This document shows positions 8,703 to 17,175 of a stretch of DNA of 64,000 nucleotides, one piece after another. Positions within the stretch are counted from its first letter, which is position 1. Every line of letters begins with the position of its first letter. Location of the stretch: NCBI RefSeq assembly GCF_900115545.1, contig NZ_FOWV01000006.1:47190-111189 (forward strand). The letters are read 5' to 3'. The position numbers were made by a program, and so were the translations under genes. The notes under the pieces are model-generated. The model searched no databases and was not told the origin of the DNA. It worked only from the letters and a program-made list of their open reading frames with translations. Origin of the DNA: Ralstonia sp. NFACC01 (lineage in GTDB: Bacteria; Pseudomonadota; Gammaproteobacteria; Burkholderiales; Burkholderiaceae).

Positions 8703-10406
8703 CTACTTCGGCAACGCCTTGTCTTCCGCCTTCTCTTCCCGGTATTGCCGTTCCATCTGGTGCAGGCGCGCATCCACTTCGGATAGCGTGTAGAAATCCG
8801 CATCCCCCGCATCGCGAGCGAGCTTCAGTTGCTCTACTGCCGATCCCCACGCCCCATCCCGCGCGTATTTCTCCGCCAGCGCGCGATGCTGCTCAACACG
8901 CTTGCCCTTGTCGGCATAGGCACGGGCGAGCATCTCCCACCAGATCGGCTGGGTGGTGTCTTCGCGGGTCTTGTCTTTCAGATACGGAATCGCATCGTCG
9001 GGCCGGCCGGCCGTCAGCAGTGTTTGCGCATAAGTGATGCCGACCGCGCGTGACAGCGGGTACCCAGTAAGCGCAGCGCGTGCCAATGTCAATGCCTCGG
9101 AACCACGGGCACGCGCGCGCGCCAGCTCGATGGCTGTCACGTCCAGCTCGACGCTGCCCGACGTCATGCCGGGAATGTTGCCGTACAGGCGTCGCGCCTC
9201 CTGCAGCGCCTGCTCGGCGTCATCCAACCGCCCTGCCATCTGGTTGGCGACGGCCACGCCGTACCAGAGCGCTGCGCGCTTCTCGACCGGCGCATCCGGC
9301 GTCGACGACAACTGCGAGCGCATCGCATTGCGCACGTCGATATAGGCACTTGTCGACGTTTCCTGCAGCACGCGCGCACGCGCCTTCGCAAAACCGAATT
9401 CTGGCCGGCGCGGCTGGCGTGGATGCGGCAAGCCGCGCGCACGGTCTTCCATGTCGGCGATGCGCTCCCCGGTCAACGGGTGGGTGCGCGCATAGCCGGG
9501 AATCACGCCGGTATCGGCAATGTTCGTCACGCGCTGCAGACGACGGAAGAAGTCCGGCATGCCGTCTGGGTTGTAGCCCGCGCCCGTGAGCAGCGTGAAA
9601 CCGACGCGATCTGCCTCGCGCTCCGCGCCGCGCGAGAAGGCGAGCTGGTTCGACACTGCCGCCGCCTGCCCGCCCATCGCCAGCGCCTGCGCGGCGTCAC
9701 CGCTCTTGGTAGCCGCCAGACCGGCCAGCAGAATCGACGCCAGTGCAATCCACATCGACTCGCCGGATTTATCGATGCCGCGTGCGATATGCCGCTGCAG
9801 CACGTGTCCGATTTCGTGGCCGAGCACCGAGGCCAGCTCAGATTCACTCTCGGTCGCGACCAACGTACCCGTGTTCACGCCGACGTAGCCGCCGGGCAGC
9901 GCAAACGCGTTGATGCCGGGATCACGCACCGCGAACAGCTCAAAGCTCGACGCCGACGTGCTGCCCGCCACGTGCTGACGGCGCGCCGCGTCGATCAGCT
10001 TGTAGCCGATGGTATTGAGGTAGTCGGTGATCAGCGGATCGGGGACGAAATCCGGATCGCGGCGGATCTGACGCATCACGCGGTCGCCCAGGCGGCGCTC
10101 CATCTCGGGCGACAACGAGGCCGTCGACGGATCGCCCATATCGGGCAACTCGTACGTCGGCGCATCAATGACAGTCGGCTCCTTCGGCAAGTACGGCGAC
10201 TGCCGTCCGATCTGCACGCTGCGATTCAGGTTGCTCTGCACCTGATCGGCCGCCGCGGGGGAACCCAACCCCGGGTTGACCGAGGCCGCCGGCGCGGACG
10301 CCACCGCCTGCGCCAGCACGGGCAGCGGCAATGGCGCAAGCCACGTCGATAACAACACAGCGGCCGTCAGCTTGCGGACGCGCGGCCGAAAAAGGGAAAG
10401 CGTCAT
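8703..10406 (-). CDS. Exported M48-family zinc metalloprotease with TPR region (BepA-like)
   Basis: A 567-residue periplasmic protein. A signal peptide occupies about residues 1-33 (hydrophobic core then PVLAQA). The M48 domain has the zinc motif HEIGH at 197-201 and the downstream ligand Glu in GAEREADRVGF. The second half is helical with tetratricopeptide-like segments (for example DDAEQALQEARRLYG). Domain order matches BepA/YfgC, an outer-membrane quality-control protease and chaperone acting with the BAM and LPT machines. The open frame extends to 10451, but the ATG at 10406 begins the signal peptide. It is divergent from moaC. Confidence 0.92.
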   Translation of the reverse strand: MTLSLFRPRVRKLTAAVLLSTWLAPLPLPVLAQAVASAPAASVNPGLGSPAAADQVQSNLNRSVQIGRQSPYLPKEPTVIDAPTYELPDMGDPSTASLSPEMERRLGDRVMRQIRRDPDFVPDPLITDYLNTIGYKLIDAARRQHVAGSTSASSFELFAVRDPGINAFALPGGYVGVNTGTLVATESESELASVLGHEIGHVLQRHIARGIDKSGESMWIALASILLAGLAATKSGDAAQALAMGGQAAAVSNQLAFSRGAEREADRVGFTLLTGAGYNPDGMPDFFRRLQRVTNIADTGVIPGYARTHPLTGERIADMEDRARGLPHPRQPRRPEFGFAKARARVLQETSTSAYIDVRNAMRSQLSSTPDAPVEKRAALWYGVAVANQMAGRLDDAEQALQEARRLYGNIPGMTSGSVELDVTAIELARARARGSEALTLARAALTGYPLSRAVGITYAQTLLTAGRPDDAIPYLKDKTREDTTQPIWWEMLARAYADKGKRVEQHRALAEKYARDGAWGSAVEQLKLARDAGDADFYTLSEVDARLHQMERQYREEKAEDKALPK

Positions 10407-10511
10407 ACGAAAAGCACGGTGAGCGGAATCAGCGCGGCCACATCGCCGCAAGCCGGGTGCTTGCTATCATAAAACGCTTCGCACCCTGCCCCGCAAAACG
10501 CGCTGTCACTC

Positions 10512-10988
10512 ATGTCGCAACTCACCCACTTCGATTCCGCCGGACAAGCCCATATGGTCGACGTCGGCGACAAGGCTGTCACCCACCGCGTGGCTGTCGC
10601 CACCGGTACGATCCGCATGCTGCCCGAGACGTTTGCGCTGGTACGCGATGGCAACGCCAAGAAAGGCGATGTGCTGGGGATTGCGCGCGTAGCGGCGATT
10701 CAAGGCTCCAAGCGGACGTCGGATTTAATTCCGTTGTGTCATCCGTTGGCGTTGACGAAGGTGGGGGTGGAGTTCGATCTGGATGAGGCTTCATACACCG
10801 TCCGCTGTACGGTTCGTGCTGAGACGCGTGGACAGACCGGCGTCGAAATGGAAGCGCTGACTGCGGTGCAGGTGGGACTGCTTACCATCTATGACATGTG
10901 TAAGGCTGTGGATCGAGGGATGGTGATTGGGGATGTGCGGCTACTGGAAAAGCATGGGGGGAAGACGGGGGATTGGGTGGGTGGCTAA
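10512..10988 (+). CDS. moaC: Cyclic pyranopterin monophosphate synthase
   Basis: Second step of molybdenum cofactor synthesis, forming cyclic pyranopterin monophosphate from the MoaA product. At 158 residues it has the usual length. Conserved elements are [14 protein letters not shown] near 18-31, [19 protein letters not shown] near 50-68, the LCHPL segment with its catalytic His near 76, GVEMEALTA near 113, and YDMCKAVD near 128. It is a single gene followed by a bidirectional terminator; other moa genes are not in the window. Confidence 0.96.
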   Translation: MSQLTHFDSAGQAHMVDVGDKAVTHRVAVATGTIRMLPETFALVRDGNAKKGDVLGIARVAAIQGSKRTSDLIPLCHPLALTKVGVEFDLDEASYTVRCTVRAETRGQTGVEMEALTAVQVGLLTIYDMCKAVDRGMVIGDVRLLEKHGGKTGDWVGG

Positions 10989-11003
10989 TGTATTTTCGCT
11001 GCA

Positions 11004-11038
11004 AATAAAAGGAACGCCTCTGGGACGCTCCTTTTATT
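11004..11038. terminator. Bidirectional terminator between moaC and pilin 1
   Basis: Perfect 10-base arms AATAAAAGGA (11004-11013) and TCCTTTTATT (11029-11038) around a 15-base loop. A-rich and T-rich flanks on both sides let it stop moaC (plus) and the first pilin gene (minus). Confidence 0.75.
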
Positions 11039-11050
11039 CACGATTTTGGC

Positions 11051-11575
11051 TCAGCGGCACTCGGCCGGCGCCCATTTGGCCGGGAGCGTCGCCGTTGTCG
11101 CGGTAGCGCCACCCTCCAATGCGGAAGCGTTAGCGGATGCACATTTCCATTGGATCGGCGCGATCGGCACTTGGTCCGGACTCAGGTTCGATGTTGTGAC
11201 GCCGCTTGCGGTATACGGCGTTAGCGTCAGTTGGTTGGAACCGTCCGGTGCAACCGTCGATGCATAAGTAATGGTAATCGTCCCATTGCCAGTAGCGCCC
11301 GATGCAATGGCTAGACTGGTCACGTTTTTGGTGGCCGCGGGAGCATCGAAACCAGCCGCCAGATTGTTCTGGCCGCTCATGGCGTTCTCAGCCACGAGCA
11401 CTTTGGCTGAAGCCGCCAGCGAAAGGCCTTCGGTTACACGAGAGCGGATCATATAGTCCTGATACGCTGGCACCGCAATCGCCGCCAAGATGCCAACGAT
11501 GGCAACAACGATCATCAGTTCAATCAAAGTAAAACCGGCTTGGGCTCGCTTCCTCTTTTGGTAATTGCAATGCAT
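11051..11575 (-). CDS. Type IV pilin 1 (PilA/PilE-like)
   Basis: A 174-residue prepilin. The leader is 14 residues, positively charged and ends in Gly; the mature protein starts [20 protein letters not shown], with Glu5 required for pilus assembly. After the N-terminal helix ([14 protein letters not shown]) comes a variable globular domain. Two C-terminal cysteines (in QWKCAS and at AECR) probably form the disulfide-bonded loop. The protein ends directly after the second Cys. The ATG at 11575 has a strong AAGGAG site. No sigma-54 element like those of pilins 2 and 3 is seen upstream. It lies after the ligase gene on the same strand. Confidence 0.93.
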   Translation of the reverse strand: MHCNYQKRKRAQAGFTLIELMIVVAIVGILAAIAVPAYQDYMIRSRVTEGLSLAASAKVLVAENAMSGQNNLAAGFDAPAATKNVTSLAIASGATGNGTITITYASTVAPDGSNQLTLTPYTASGVTTSNLSPDQVPIAPIQWKCASANASALEGGATATTATLPAKWAPAECR

Positions 11576-11603
11576 TGATACTCCTTTATCTCGTTGAAAC
11601 ATG

Positions 11604-11629
11604 CGATTGCCGAGTGAATGCGGCAATCG
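11604..11629 (-). promoter_or_regulatory. Hairpin just upstream of pilin 1
   Basis: Perfect 9-base arms CGATTGCCG and CGGCAATCG separated by 8 bases, ending 28 bases before the pilin 1 start codon. It has no adjoining T-run. It could be a leader structure stabilising or gating the pilin transcript, or a 3' end from upstream transcription. Confidence 0.4.
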
Positions 11630-11713
11630 GTTCAAACAAGATTAACGGAGCCTATCGCTTTCAAATTCAACCGCAACAACTTTTGTTGTTTCTAATAAGA
11701 GTTCGACCAAGAA

Positions 11714-11735
11714 GAGGGCGCCCTTTGGCGCCCTC
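11714..11735 (-). terminator. Hairpin after the pilin glycosylation ligase
   Basis: GC-rich hairpin with 9-base arms GAGGGCGCC/GGCGCCCTC and a 4-base loop, directly after the ligase stop. The downstream T content is weak (TTCTTGG on the minus strand), so termination may be partial and allow read-through into pilin 1. Confidence 0.5.
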
Positions 11736-11739
11736 CCCG

Positions 11740-13512
11740 CTAATCCGATGATGCGGTCGGCTTTGTCTCCCCGCGTGACGGCACCTCTACCAGCAAGCGG
11801 TCCGCCTTCAGACGCGTACAAAACGTCTTGAGTGCCTCTTGCTTCTGCGCACAAGCTTGCGTAATAAGCGTGGACTGCTCCGTATAATCTTTGCCGATCC
11901 AATAATTATTGGACATACGGCGCAGCTGCTGAACCGCCTCGTCTGTTTTCCCAACATAGGCCAATGCAAGCGCATAGCGCTGAACAGTAGAAGACCCAGG
12001 ATAGAACTCCACGGCTTGTCGCTCCAGCTTGACCAGGGTCGGAGCCACCTCGGGAATGACATACCAGTGGATTGCCATCGCCAAGTTCTCGTACGGCAGG
12101 AGAAGAGTCCATCCATGCGTGCGATATCGAGCCAATTCCTTCTGCAAACCATCTGGGCCATAGTGGAGCCGCTGAACAGCTAGGTAGTCCCCCCACAGAT
12201 GCGTCATCATTGCGGCTGCGCCTATGGAGACCAGCGCAGTCGATCCCCATACAGCGCTGGCGGAGGGCGCTCGCATCATGCGCTCATCAACATAGCCCAG
12301 CGCAAACGCGAACGGCAGCAGAAAGAATAGGTAATGCAACGGATACTCGAGCATGGAATGCACTCCTATCACCCCGATAATGGTGAGCAGGAATGCCAGC
12401 CCAGGCGTCATGCGGCGCTTGCGCAAGCTCCAAGCAAAACCCAACAGCGGCAGCGCAATCGCAAGCAAACCGAGTAAGCCAACCTTGGCCAACTGGTCCA
12501 ACACGATATTGTGAGCATTGAACGACACCTCGACGCGACCCAGCGTGTCAGTTTGCACAAACTGATTCCACGCGTAGTCACCCCAGCCACCGCCCAGCCA
12601 TGGATGCGCGAGGAACATATGCCAGGCATGCTTCCATAGCAATGGGCGCAGCCCGGCACCTTCCCGCATGCGGTCGCCCATCGACCCCGGCAGGTCCAGA
12701 TGCCAAACTACATTGGCGTAGGCGGCCAGCCAGTTGAACAGCTGATACACCACGGCCAGCAGTAGGATCGGTACGCAAGCCCACATCCATCGACGGTAGC
12801 CGGTTTGGTCGACTGTCCAAGCCAAACCCGCTAGGCCACCCACCACGACAACATGCAGCCACGTAATACGTGAGAACGTCAGGGCCATACCCAGCAGCAA
12901 CACTAGCGAGATCGCCACCAAAAGGATTCGGGCGCGCCGGCATTTGGATGCGAAAAACGCGCATGCCGCCAGGGAGAACGCAAGATACGAGGCGAGGTGG
13001 TTGGGTTGGTTCATGTTCCCCCACATGCGTCGCCCTGTCCCCGTCGGCTGCATTCCAAAGAGCGTGATCGGCAGATTCTGAACACGGAACAGTTGGAGCA
13101 ATTCGATTGCTACGCTGACTAAGCCACCGAGAATGATGCCGAACGCAAACGCTTCCAAGATTCCAGGAAAATTACGGCAGCGCGCGCCCAACCCGCACGC
13201 AATGGTGGCAGCAAGCAGGAACACCGTAGCCGACAGCGTCAAAAACGGATTCAGCGGCGGTGCAAATTGCAGTTGCACAAACAGAACACCAATCAGGAAC
13301 AGCGGTGCTAGAGCTATGCTCGGCAAACCCGTTTTATCGTTCCAGGTCAAAGCAAGTACCGCCATCGCCAGTACGATCCAGCAAATGCCGGCTGCAAACT
13401 CGGAAAAAAAAGTTGGCAGCGGAAAGGTATGCATGGCCACCAAATACGGCAGCGCGCCGCACATGGCTGTGGCCAACCAAAGCGACAAGAGCAGTAGACG
13501 AGATCGAAGCAT
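11740..13512 (-). CDS. PglL-type pilin O-oligosaccharyltransferase (Wzy/WaaL ligase family)
   Basis: A 590-residue polytopic membrane protein, about ten membrane segments in the first 400 residues and a soluble C-terminal part. The N-terminal half has the PglL-type motif GNMNQPNHLASYL (about 165-177) and FSRITWLH (about 213-220). A periplasmic loop carries HPWLGGGWGDYAWN (about 303-316) and FNAHNIVLDQLAKVG (about 331-345), the conserved ligase core with its functional His. The tail resembles the Wzy_C_2 extension. The family transfers lipid-linked glycans to protein or to LPS. Being surrounded by pilin genes strongly suggests pilin glycosylation. The start at 13512 was preferred because it begins the first membrane helix. 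Confidence 0.85.
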   Translation of the reverse strand: MLRSRLLLLSLWLATAMCGALPYLVAMHTFPLPTFFSEFAAGICWIVLAMAVLALTWNDKTGLPSIALAPLFLIGVLFVQLQFAPPLNPFLTLSATVFLLAATIACGLGARCRNFPGILEAFAFGIILGGLVSVAIELLQLFRVQNLPITLFGMQPTGTGRRMWGNMNQPNHLASYLAFSLAACAFFASKCRRARILLVAISLVLLLGMALTFSRITWLHVVVVGGLAGLAWTVDQTGYRRWMWACVPILLLAVVYQLFNWLAAYANVVWHLDLPGSMGDRMREGAGLRPLLWKHAWHMFLAHPWLGGGWGDYAWNQFVQTDTLGRVEVSFNAHNIVLDQLAKVGLLGLLAIALPLLGFAWSLRKRRMTPGLAFLLTIIGVIGVHSMLEYPLHYLFFLLPFAFALGYVDERMMRAPSASAVWGSTALVSIGAAAMMTHLWGDYLAVQRLHYGPDGLQKELARYRTHGWTLLLPYENLAMAIHWYVIPEVAPTLVKLERQAVEFYPGSSTVQRYALALAYVGKTDEAVQQLRRMSNNYWIGKDYTEQSTLITQACAQKQEALKTFCTRLKADRLLVEVPSRGETKPTASSD

Positions 13513-13646
13513 TCGCGGAGTGAGTGAGACGACGGAGAGAGCAGCGACCCGATGCGGGGCGCCGCTGACGAAGCGAGCGAGTTTAGCCGAACGGATGGTT
13601 GGCGATTTTGGAATACGTCGCCGCACCTCAAGCTCGTACGAAACAA

Positions 13647-13668
13647 AAGGGCGCCCGAAGGCGCCCTT
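13647..13668 (-). terminator. Terminator after pilin 2
   Basis: On the minus strand AAGGGCGCC-TTCG-GGCGCCCTT is followed by a T-rich run (TTTTGTTTC). It separates pilin 2 from the downstream ligase gene. The loop and flanks are those of a standard intrinsic terminator. Confidence 0.75.
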
Positions 13669-13728
13669 GCACTCCCGCCCTTCAACGGTTTAAGTTGCTT
13701 ACCGTCTGCGGGAATATCGCTGTTGCGA

Positions 13729-14220
13729 TTAGTTCTGGCAGTTTGCCGGCAGGTATGAGTACATCGCCGCCTGAGAAGCAGCTGCAGTCGAATTGTTTGC
13801 GGTTGCCGTACCGCACACCCATTTGACGGTGCCGTCCGGCATACCTTGGCCCCAGAGGCCCAGGTACTTACCGTCAATCGCGGCCGCACCCGTGCTGCCC
13901 AGCGTCAAGATCACGCTGACGTTCGAGCCATTGCTCTGCTGAGTATATTGTTGTGCGGTCACGTACTTCGCATTCGAACCCAGCGGCGCGATCGGCGAAG
14001 CCGTCGGGAACTGACCATTCGTCGCGTAAGCTTCTGCCAGAGCAGCACGTGCCGCATCCAGATCCGTCGTCGCTTCGGTGAGCTTCGACTTGATCATGTA
14101 GTTGTTGTAAGCAGGCAGCGCGATGGCAGCCAGGATACCGACGATCGCCACCACGATCATCAGTTCGATCAGCGTGAAACCCTTCTGGACACGCTTGTTC
14201 ATACGACGCATCGACTTCAT
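13729..14220 (-). CDS. Type IV pilin 2
   Basis: A 163-residue prepilin. The basic leader [14 protein letters not shown] (14 residues, with shorter starts possible at Met4 or Met7) precedes mature [20 protein letters not shown] with Glu5. The helix continues [22 protein letters not shown]. The globular part ends with a Cys pair (WVCGTA and LPANCQN), the likely disulfide loop. It is much closer to pilin 3 than to pilin 1 in both helix and C-terminus, pointing to tandem duplication. A sigma-54-like promoter lies about 50 bases upstream and a terminator follows, so it is probably transcribed alone. Confidence 0.94.
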   Translation of the reverse strand: MKSMRRMNKRVQKGFTLIELMIVVAIVGILAAIALPAYNNYMIKSKLTEATTDLDAARAALAEAYATNGQFPTASPIAPLGSNAKYVTAQQYTQQSNGSNVSVILTLGSTGAAAIDGKYLGLWGQGMPDGTVKWVCGTATANNSTAAASQAAMYSYLPANCQN

Positions 14221-14266
14221 GAAATCCCCCGGAATGTTTGGTTAAAGATGATGCGGGGGGAGATAA

Positions 14267-14282
14267 AGCACAGACTGTGCCA
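14267..14282 (-). promoter_or_regulatory. Sigma-54-like promoter of pilin 2
   Basis: The minus strand reads TGGCACAGTCTGTGCT, against the RpoN consensus TGGCACG-N4-TTGCW. The invariant GG and GC dinucleotides have the correct spacing, with two mismatches. A start about 12 bases on gives a leader of roughly 35 bases before the ATG at 14220. Major pilin genes are commonly RpoN/PilSR-dependent. Confidence 0.65.
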
Positions 14283-14541
14283 GGGGGAAATTGTTGGTTT
14301 ACAAGGCGAGGAGAACAGGAAATTGACACTCCATCAGCCGCTCTGTGACAATTTTCGACACTAATTGACACGGCACGTTAGCTTTGTAGCGCATGAATCA
14401 CAAAATCCGATCGAACTTGCAGCGCTCGGGAAGCTTCCTTTTGCCTCCCTTGGATATCATCTAAGCTCACCATCGGACGTTCCGCCCCCAGGTAGCGCTA
14501 CGCCGCGCTGGACATCCACCCGTCGACTTTCCCAAATGACA

Positions 14542-14585
14542 ATCGCCGCATCAGGGCCAAATCTTCTTGGCCCTGATGCGGCGAT
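14542..14585. repeat. Perfect 19-bp inverted repeat between pilin genes
   Basis: Arms ATCGCCGCATCAGGGCCAA (14542-14560) and its exact complement (14567-14585) flank the loop ATCTTC. It starts 60 bases after the pilin 3 stop (minus strand). No strong T-run follows on either strand, so it is an atypical terminator. It could protect the pilin 3 mRNA 3' end. Confidence 0.6.
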
Positions 14586-14645
14586 CATGATTGCTGTTTC
14601 GTTTCGGTGACGACGGCTACGTACCAGCTCCAAGCGGGTTCCGAC

Positions 14646-15158
14646 TTAGTTCTGGCAGCTAGCAGGCAAATAGGGGTACATCGACGAGACGGAAACACCC
14701 GATCCATACGTAGGGGTACTCGGGCTGTTAGCGGTCGCGCAGATCCAACTCACCGTGCCGTCGGCTTGGCCGATACCAAACATGCCGAGATAGGCATTGT
14801 CGATCTGACTGACTCCGGTATGACCCAGGGTCAGAATCACCGAAGCGTTGGACCCTGAAACGTTGTAGTGCACTGCAGTGACATAGGCTGCATTGCTCGC
14901 CACTGCCTGCACGATGATGGGCGGCGACGATTGCGGCGGAAAGACGCCTCCGTTGGATGTGTAGACCTCAGTGATCGACACCCGCGACACATCCAGCATG
15001 GTCGTCGCCTCGGTCAACTTTGACTTGACCATGTAGTTGTTGTACGCCGGCAGTGCAATCGCCGCCAGAATCCCGACAATCGCCACTACGATCATCAGTT
15101 CGATCAGCGTAAAGCCGCCCGCCCGACGCCTTGTTCCCTTGCTGTGCTTGAAAACCAT
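14646..15158 (-). CDS. Type IV pilin 3
   Basis: A 170-residue prepilin. A 15-residue basic leader ending GG precedes mature [20 protein letters not shown] with Glu5. The helix continues [22 protein letters not shown], nearly the same as pilin 2. The globular domain ends with the Cys pair WICATA and LPASCQN. Start chosen at the ATG at 15158 because it gives a normal leader; the frame is open to 15221. A sigma-54-like element lies 42-57 bases upstream. The C-terminal domain differs clearly from pilin 2, so the two may form distinct or mixed pili. Confidence 0.93.
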   Translation of the reverse strand: MVFKHSKGTRRRAGGFTLIELMIVVAIVGILAAIALPAYNNYMVKSKLTEATTMLDVSRVSITEVYTSNGGVFPPQSSPPIIVQAVASNAAYVTAVHYNVSGSNASVILTLGHTGVSQIDNAYLGMFGIGQADGTVSWICATANSPSTPTYGSGVSVSSMYPYLPASCQN

Positions 15159-15199
15159 GACCTCTCCCCAAAAAGCATTTTGTTGTTGGGAGGCCACCG

Positions 15200-15215
15200 T
15201 GCAGGGACTATGCCA
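15200..15215 (-). promoter_or_regulatory. Sigma-54-like promoter of pilin 3
   Basis: The minus strand reads TGGCATAGTCCCTGCA, with GG and GC at the -24/-12 spacing and three mismatches to the RpoN consensus. It shares the AGTC core spacer with the pilin 2 element. The predicted start gives a leader of about 30 bases to the ATG at 15158. Confidence 0.6.
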
Positions 15216-15343
15216 AGGCACACATTGTGTATCTGGGCAAAAACTGGCGCACTTTGGTGGGAATTCAGGCGCAAATCTGACCGTTCTTGACAGAATTTCG
15301 GACAGAACCCGTCATCACCTACTTTCGTGGGGAATCGTTCGAA

Positions 15344-16039
15344 CTAGGCTTGGCGCAACGCGCGCCGGCTGAGCCACCAGCCCACACACACCACCAGCAG
15401 CGCCCCAACACACCCAACCACCACATCCGCATACGGCACCGCGCGCTCAAACCACGCCGCACCGATCGGATCAGTGACGAGCATGTCGCCGGCAAGGTAT
15501 CCAAGTAGCGCCGCCCCCAGCGTGATGATCACCGGAAAGCGGGCCATGACCCCCACCAGCAGCGTGCTGCCAAACACGATCAACGGCACTGACAAGCCAA
15601 GCCCTAGCACGAGGAGTAGAAACGTCGTGCCTGGCGGCCCTTTTTCCGCCGCGGCGGCCACGGCGACGACGTTATCGAGCGACATTACAAAGTCGGCGAT
15701 CAGGATGGTCTGGATAGCAGGCCATAGGCCGGCCTGCTGATGGCGATCGGCGGCTTCATCTTCGGCTTCCGTCAGCAGCTTCACGCCGATGTACACCAGC
15801 AGCACCGCGCCAATCGTTTTCAGGTACGGCTGCGCAAGCAGCTTGACGGCCAGCACGGTCAACACCACGCGCAGCACGATGGCGCCCGCGCTGCCCCAGA
15901 AAATGGCTTGTTTCTGCTGGTGCTTGGGCAGGTTGCGCGCGGCCAGCGCGATGACCACCGCGTTGTCGCCCGACAGCACGATGTTGGTCAGGATGATGGA
16001 GCCAAGTGCGAACCAGAATGCGCTTGAGGTGAGCGCCAT
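15344..16039 (-). CDS. TerC-family integral membrane protein (YjbE type)
   Basis: A 231-residue inner-membrane protein with about seven hydrophobic segments. Two TerC signatures are present: LSGDNAVVIALAARNLP near residues 20-36 and DFVMSLDNVVAVAAAAE near 105-121, whose acidic residues in the membrane probably bind metal. TerC proteins are linked to tellurite resistance and, more recently, to manganese export and metallation of exported enzymes. The start at 16039 was chosen because it begins directly before the first helix. No other ter genes are near. Confidence 0.88.
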   Translation of the reverse strand: MALTSSAFWFALGSIILTNIVLSGDNAVVIALAARNLPKHQQKQAIFWGSAGAIVLRVVLTVLAVKLLAQPYLKTIGAVLLVYIGVKLLTEAEDEAADRHQQAGLWPAIQTILIADFVMSLDNVVAVAAAAEKGPPGTTFLLLVLGLGLSVPLIVFGSTLLVGVMARFPVIITLGAALLGYLAGDMLVTDPIGAAWFERAVPYADVVVGCVGALLVVCVGWWLSRRALRQA

Positions 16040-16145
16040 AGTGTTCTCGAAGATGTCCCTGGGGTTGGCTTGCAGTGAGCCGGTTTGCAGCATCTTGTCT
16101 GCTTATACACATGTCGTGCCTGGATCGCATGCTGCAACGCGACCA

Positions 16146-16174
16146 AACAAAAACGGGAGGCCTGGCCTCCCGTT
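16146..16174 (-). terminator. Terminator of sucCD
   Basis: Eleven-base arms AACGGGAGGCC/GGCCTCCCGTT with a minimal loop, followed on the minus strand by TTTTTGTTT. It lies just after the sucD stop and is a strong intrinsic terminator. Confidence 0.8.
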
Positions 16175-16199
16175 CTCGCACAACCTCAAACCTTGCCGA

Positions 16200-17081
16200 T
16201 TACAGCATCGCCTTCAGCAGACGCGCCATTTCCGACGGGTTCTTGGTGGTCTTGATGCCGCACTCTTCCATGATGTCCAGCTTCGCTTGCGCGGTGTCGG
16301 CACCGCCCGAGATCAGCGCGCCGGCGTGGCCCATGCGCTTGCCCGGAGGCGCGGTCACGCCAGCGATGAAGCCAACCACCGGCTTCTTCATGTTGTCCTT
16401 GATCCAGTAAGCCGCGTTGGCTTCGTCCGGACCGCCGATCTCACCGATCATGACCACGGCGTCCGTTTCCGGATCGTCGTTGAACATCTTCATCACATCG
16501 ATGTGCTTCAGACCGTTGATCGGGTCGCCGCCGATACCGACAGCCGAAGATTGGCCCAGGCCCAGCGCAGTCAATTGGCCCACGGCTTCGTACGTCAGCG
16601 TGCCCGAGCGCGACACCACGCCGATGCGGCCCTTGCGGTGGATGTGGCCCGGCATGATGCCGATCTTGATCTCGTCCGGCGTGATCAGGCCCGGGCAGTT
16701 CGGGCCCAGCAGCAGCGTCTTGCTGCCGGCCTTACGCATCTTGTCCTTGACCATCATCATGTCGCGCACGGGGATGCCTTCGGTGATGCAAACCACCAGG
16801 TCCAGCTCGGCTTCGACAGCTTCCCAGATGGCGTCAGCGGCGCCTGCGGGCGGCACGTAGATCACCGACACGGTCGCCCCGGTCTGAGCCTTGGCGTCCT
16901 TGACGGTTGCGTAGATGGGAATGCCTTCGAAGTCTTCGCCGGCCTTCTTCGGGTTCACGCCGGCGACGAAGCAGTTCTTGCCGTTGGCGTAGTCGCGGCA
17001 GCCGCGGGTATGGAACTGACCGGTCTTACCGGTGATCCCCTGGGTGATGACCTTGGTGTCTTTGTTGATCAGAATCGACAT
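16200..17081 (-). CDS. sucD: Succinyl-CoA synthetase alpha subunit
   Basis: Catalyses, with SucC, the reversible conversion of succinyl-CoA to succinate with nucleotide triphosphate formation in the TCA cycle. The 293-residue protein has the CoA-binding Rossmann N-terminus ([14 protein letters not shown], about 11-24), the [13 protein letters not shown] block (123-135), and the phosphorylated histidine His252 in [12 protein letters not shown]. Length and motifs are normal. It follows sucC by 94 bases in the same operon and is followed by a strong terminator. Confidence 0.97.
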   Translation of the reverse strand: MSILINKDTKVITQGITGKTGQFHTRGCRDYANGKNCFVAGVNPKKAGEDFEGIPIYATVKDAKAQTGATVSVIYVPPAGAADAIWEAVEAELDLVVCITEGIPVRDMMMVKDKMRKAGSKTLLLGPNCPGLITPDEIKIGIMPGHIHRKGRIGVVSRSGTLTYEAVGQLTALGLGQSSAVGIGGDPINGLKHIDVMKMFNDDPETDAVVMIGEIGGPDEANAAYWIKDNMKKPVVGFIAGVTAPPGKRMGHAGALISGGADTAQAKLDIMEECGIKTTKNPSEMARLLKAML

Positions 17082-17175
17082 GCTGTAATCCTTTTATGCA
17101 GCGAGCCGCGCCGATGTACCGTTTCGTACTTCGGAGCGCCGCCCGCGTTCGCGTATGGTTGGGTCAGCGGGCGGC

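Larger units (their letters stand above)
14221..14645. other. Non-coding region between pilins 3 and 2
   Basis: A 425-base stretch without a credible gene. It contains the sigma-54-like promoter of pilin 2 (14267-14282) and a perfect 19-base-pair hairpin (14542-14585). The 250 bases between are comparatively AT-rich and could hold activator sites for enhancer-dependent transcription. Confidence 0.6.
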
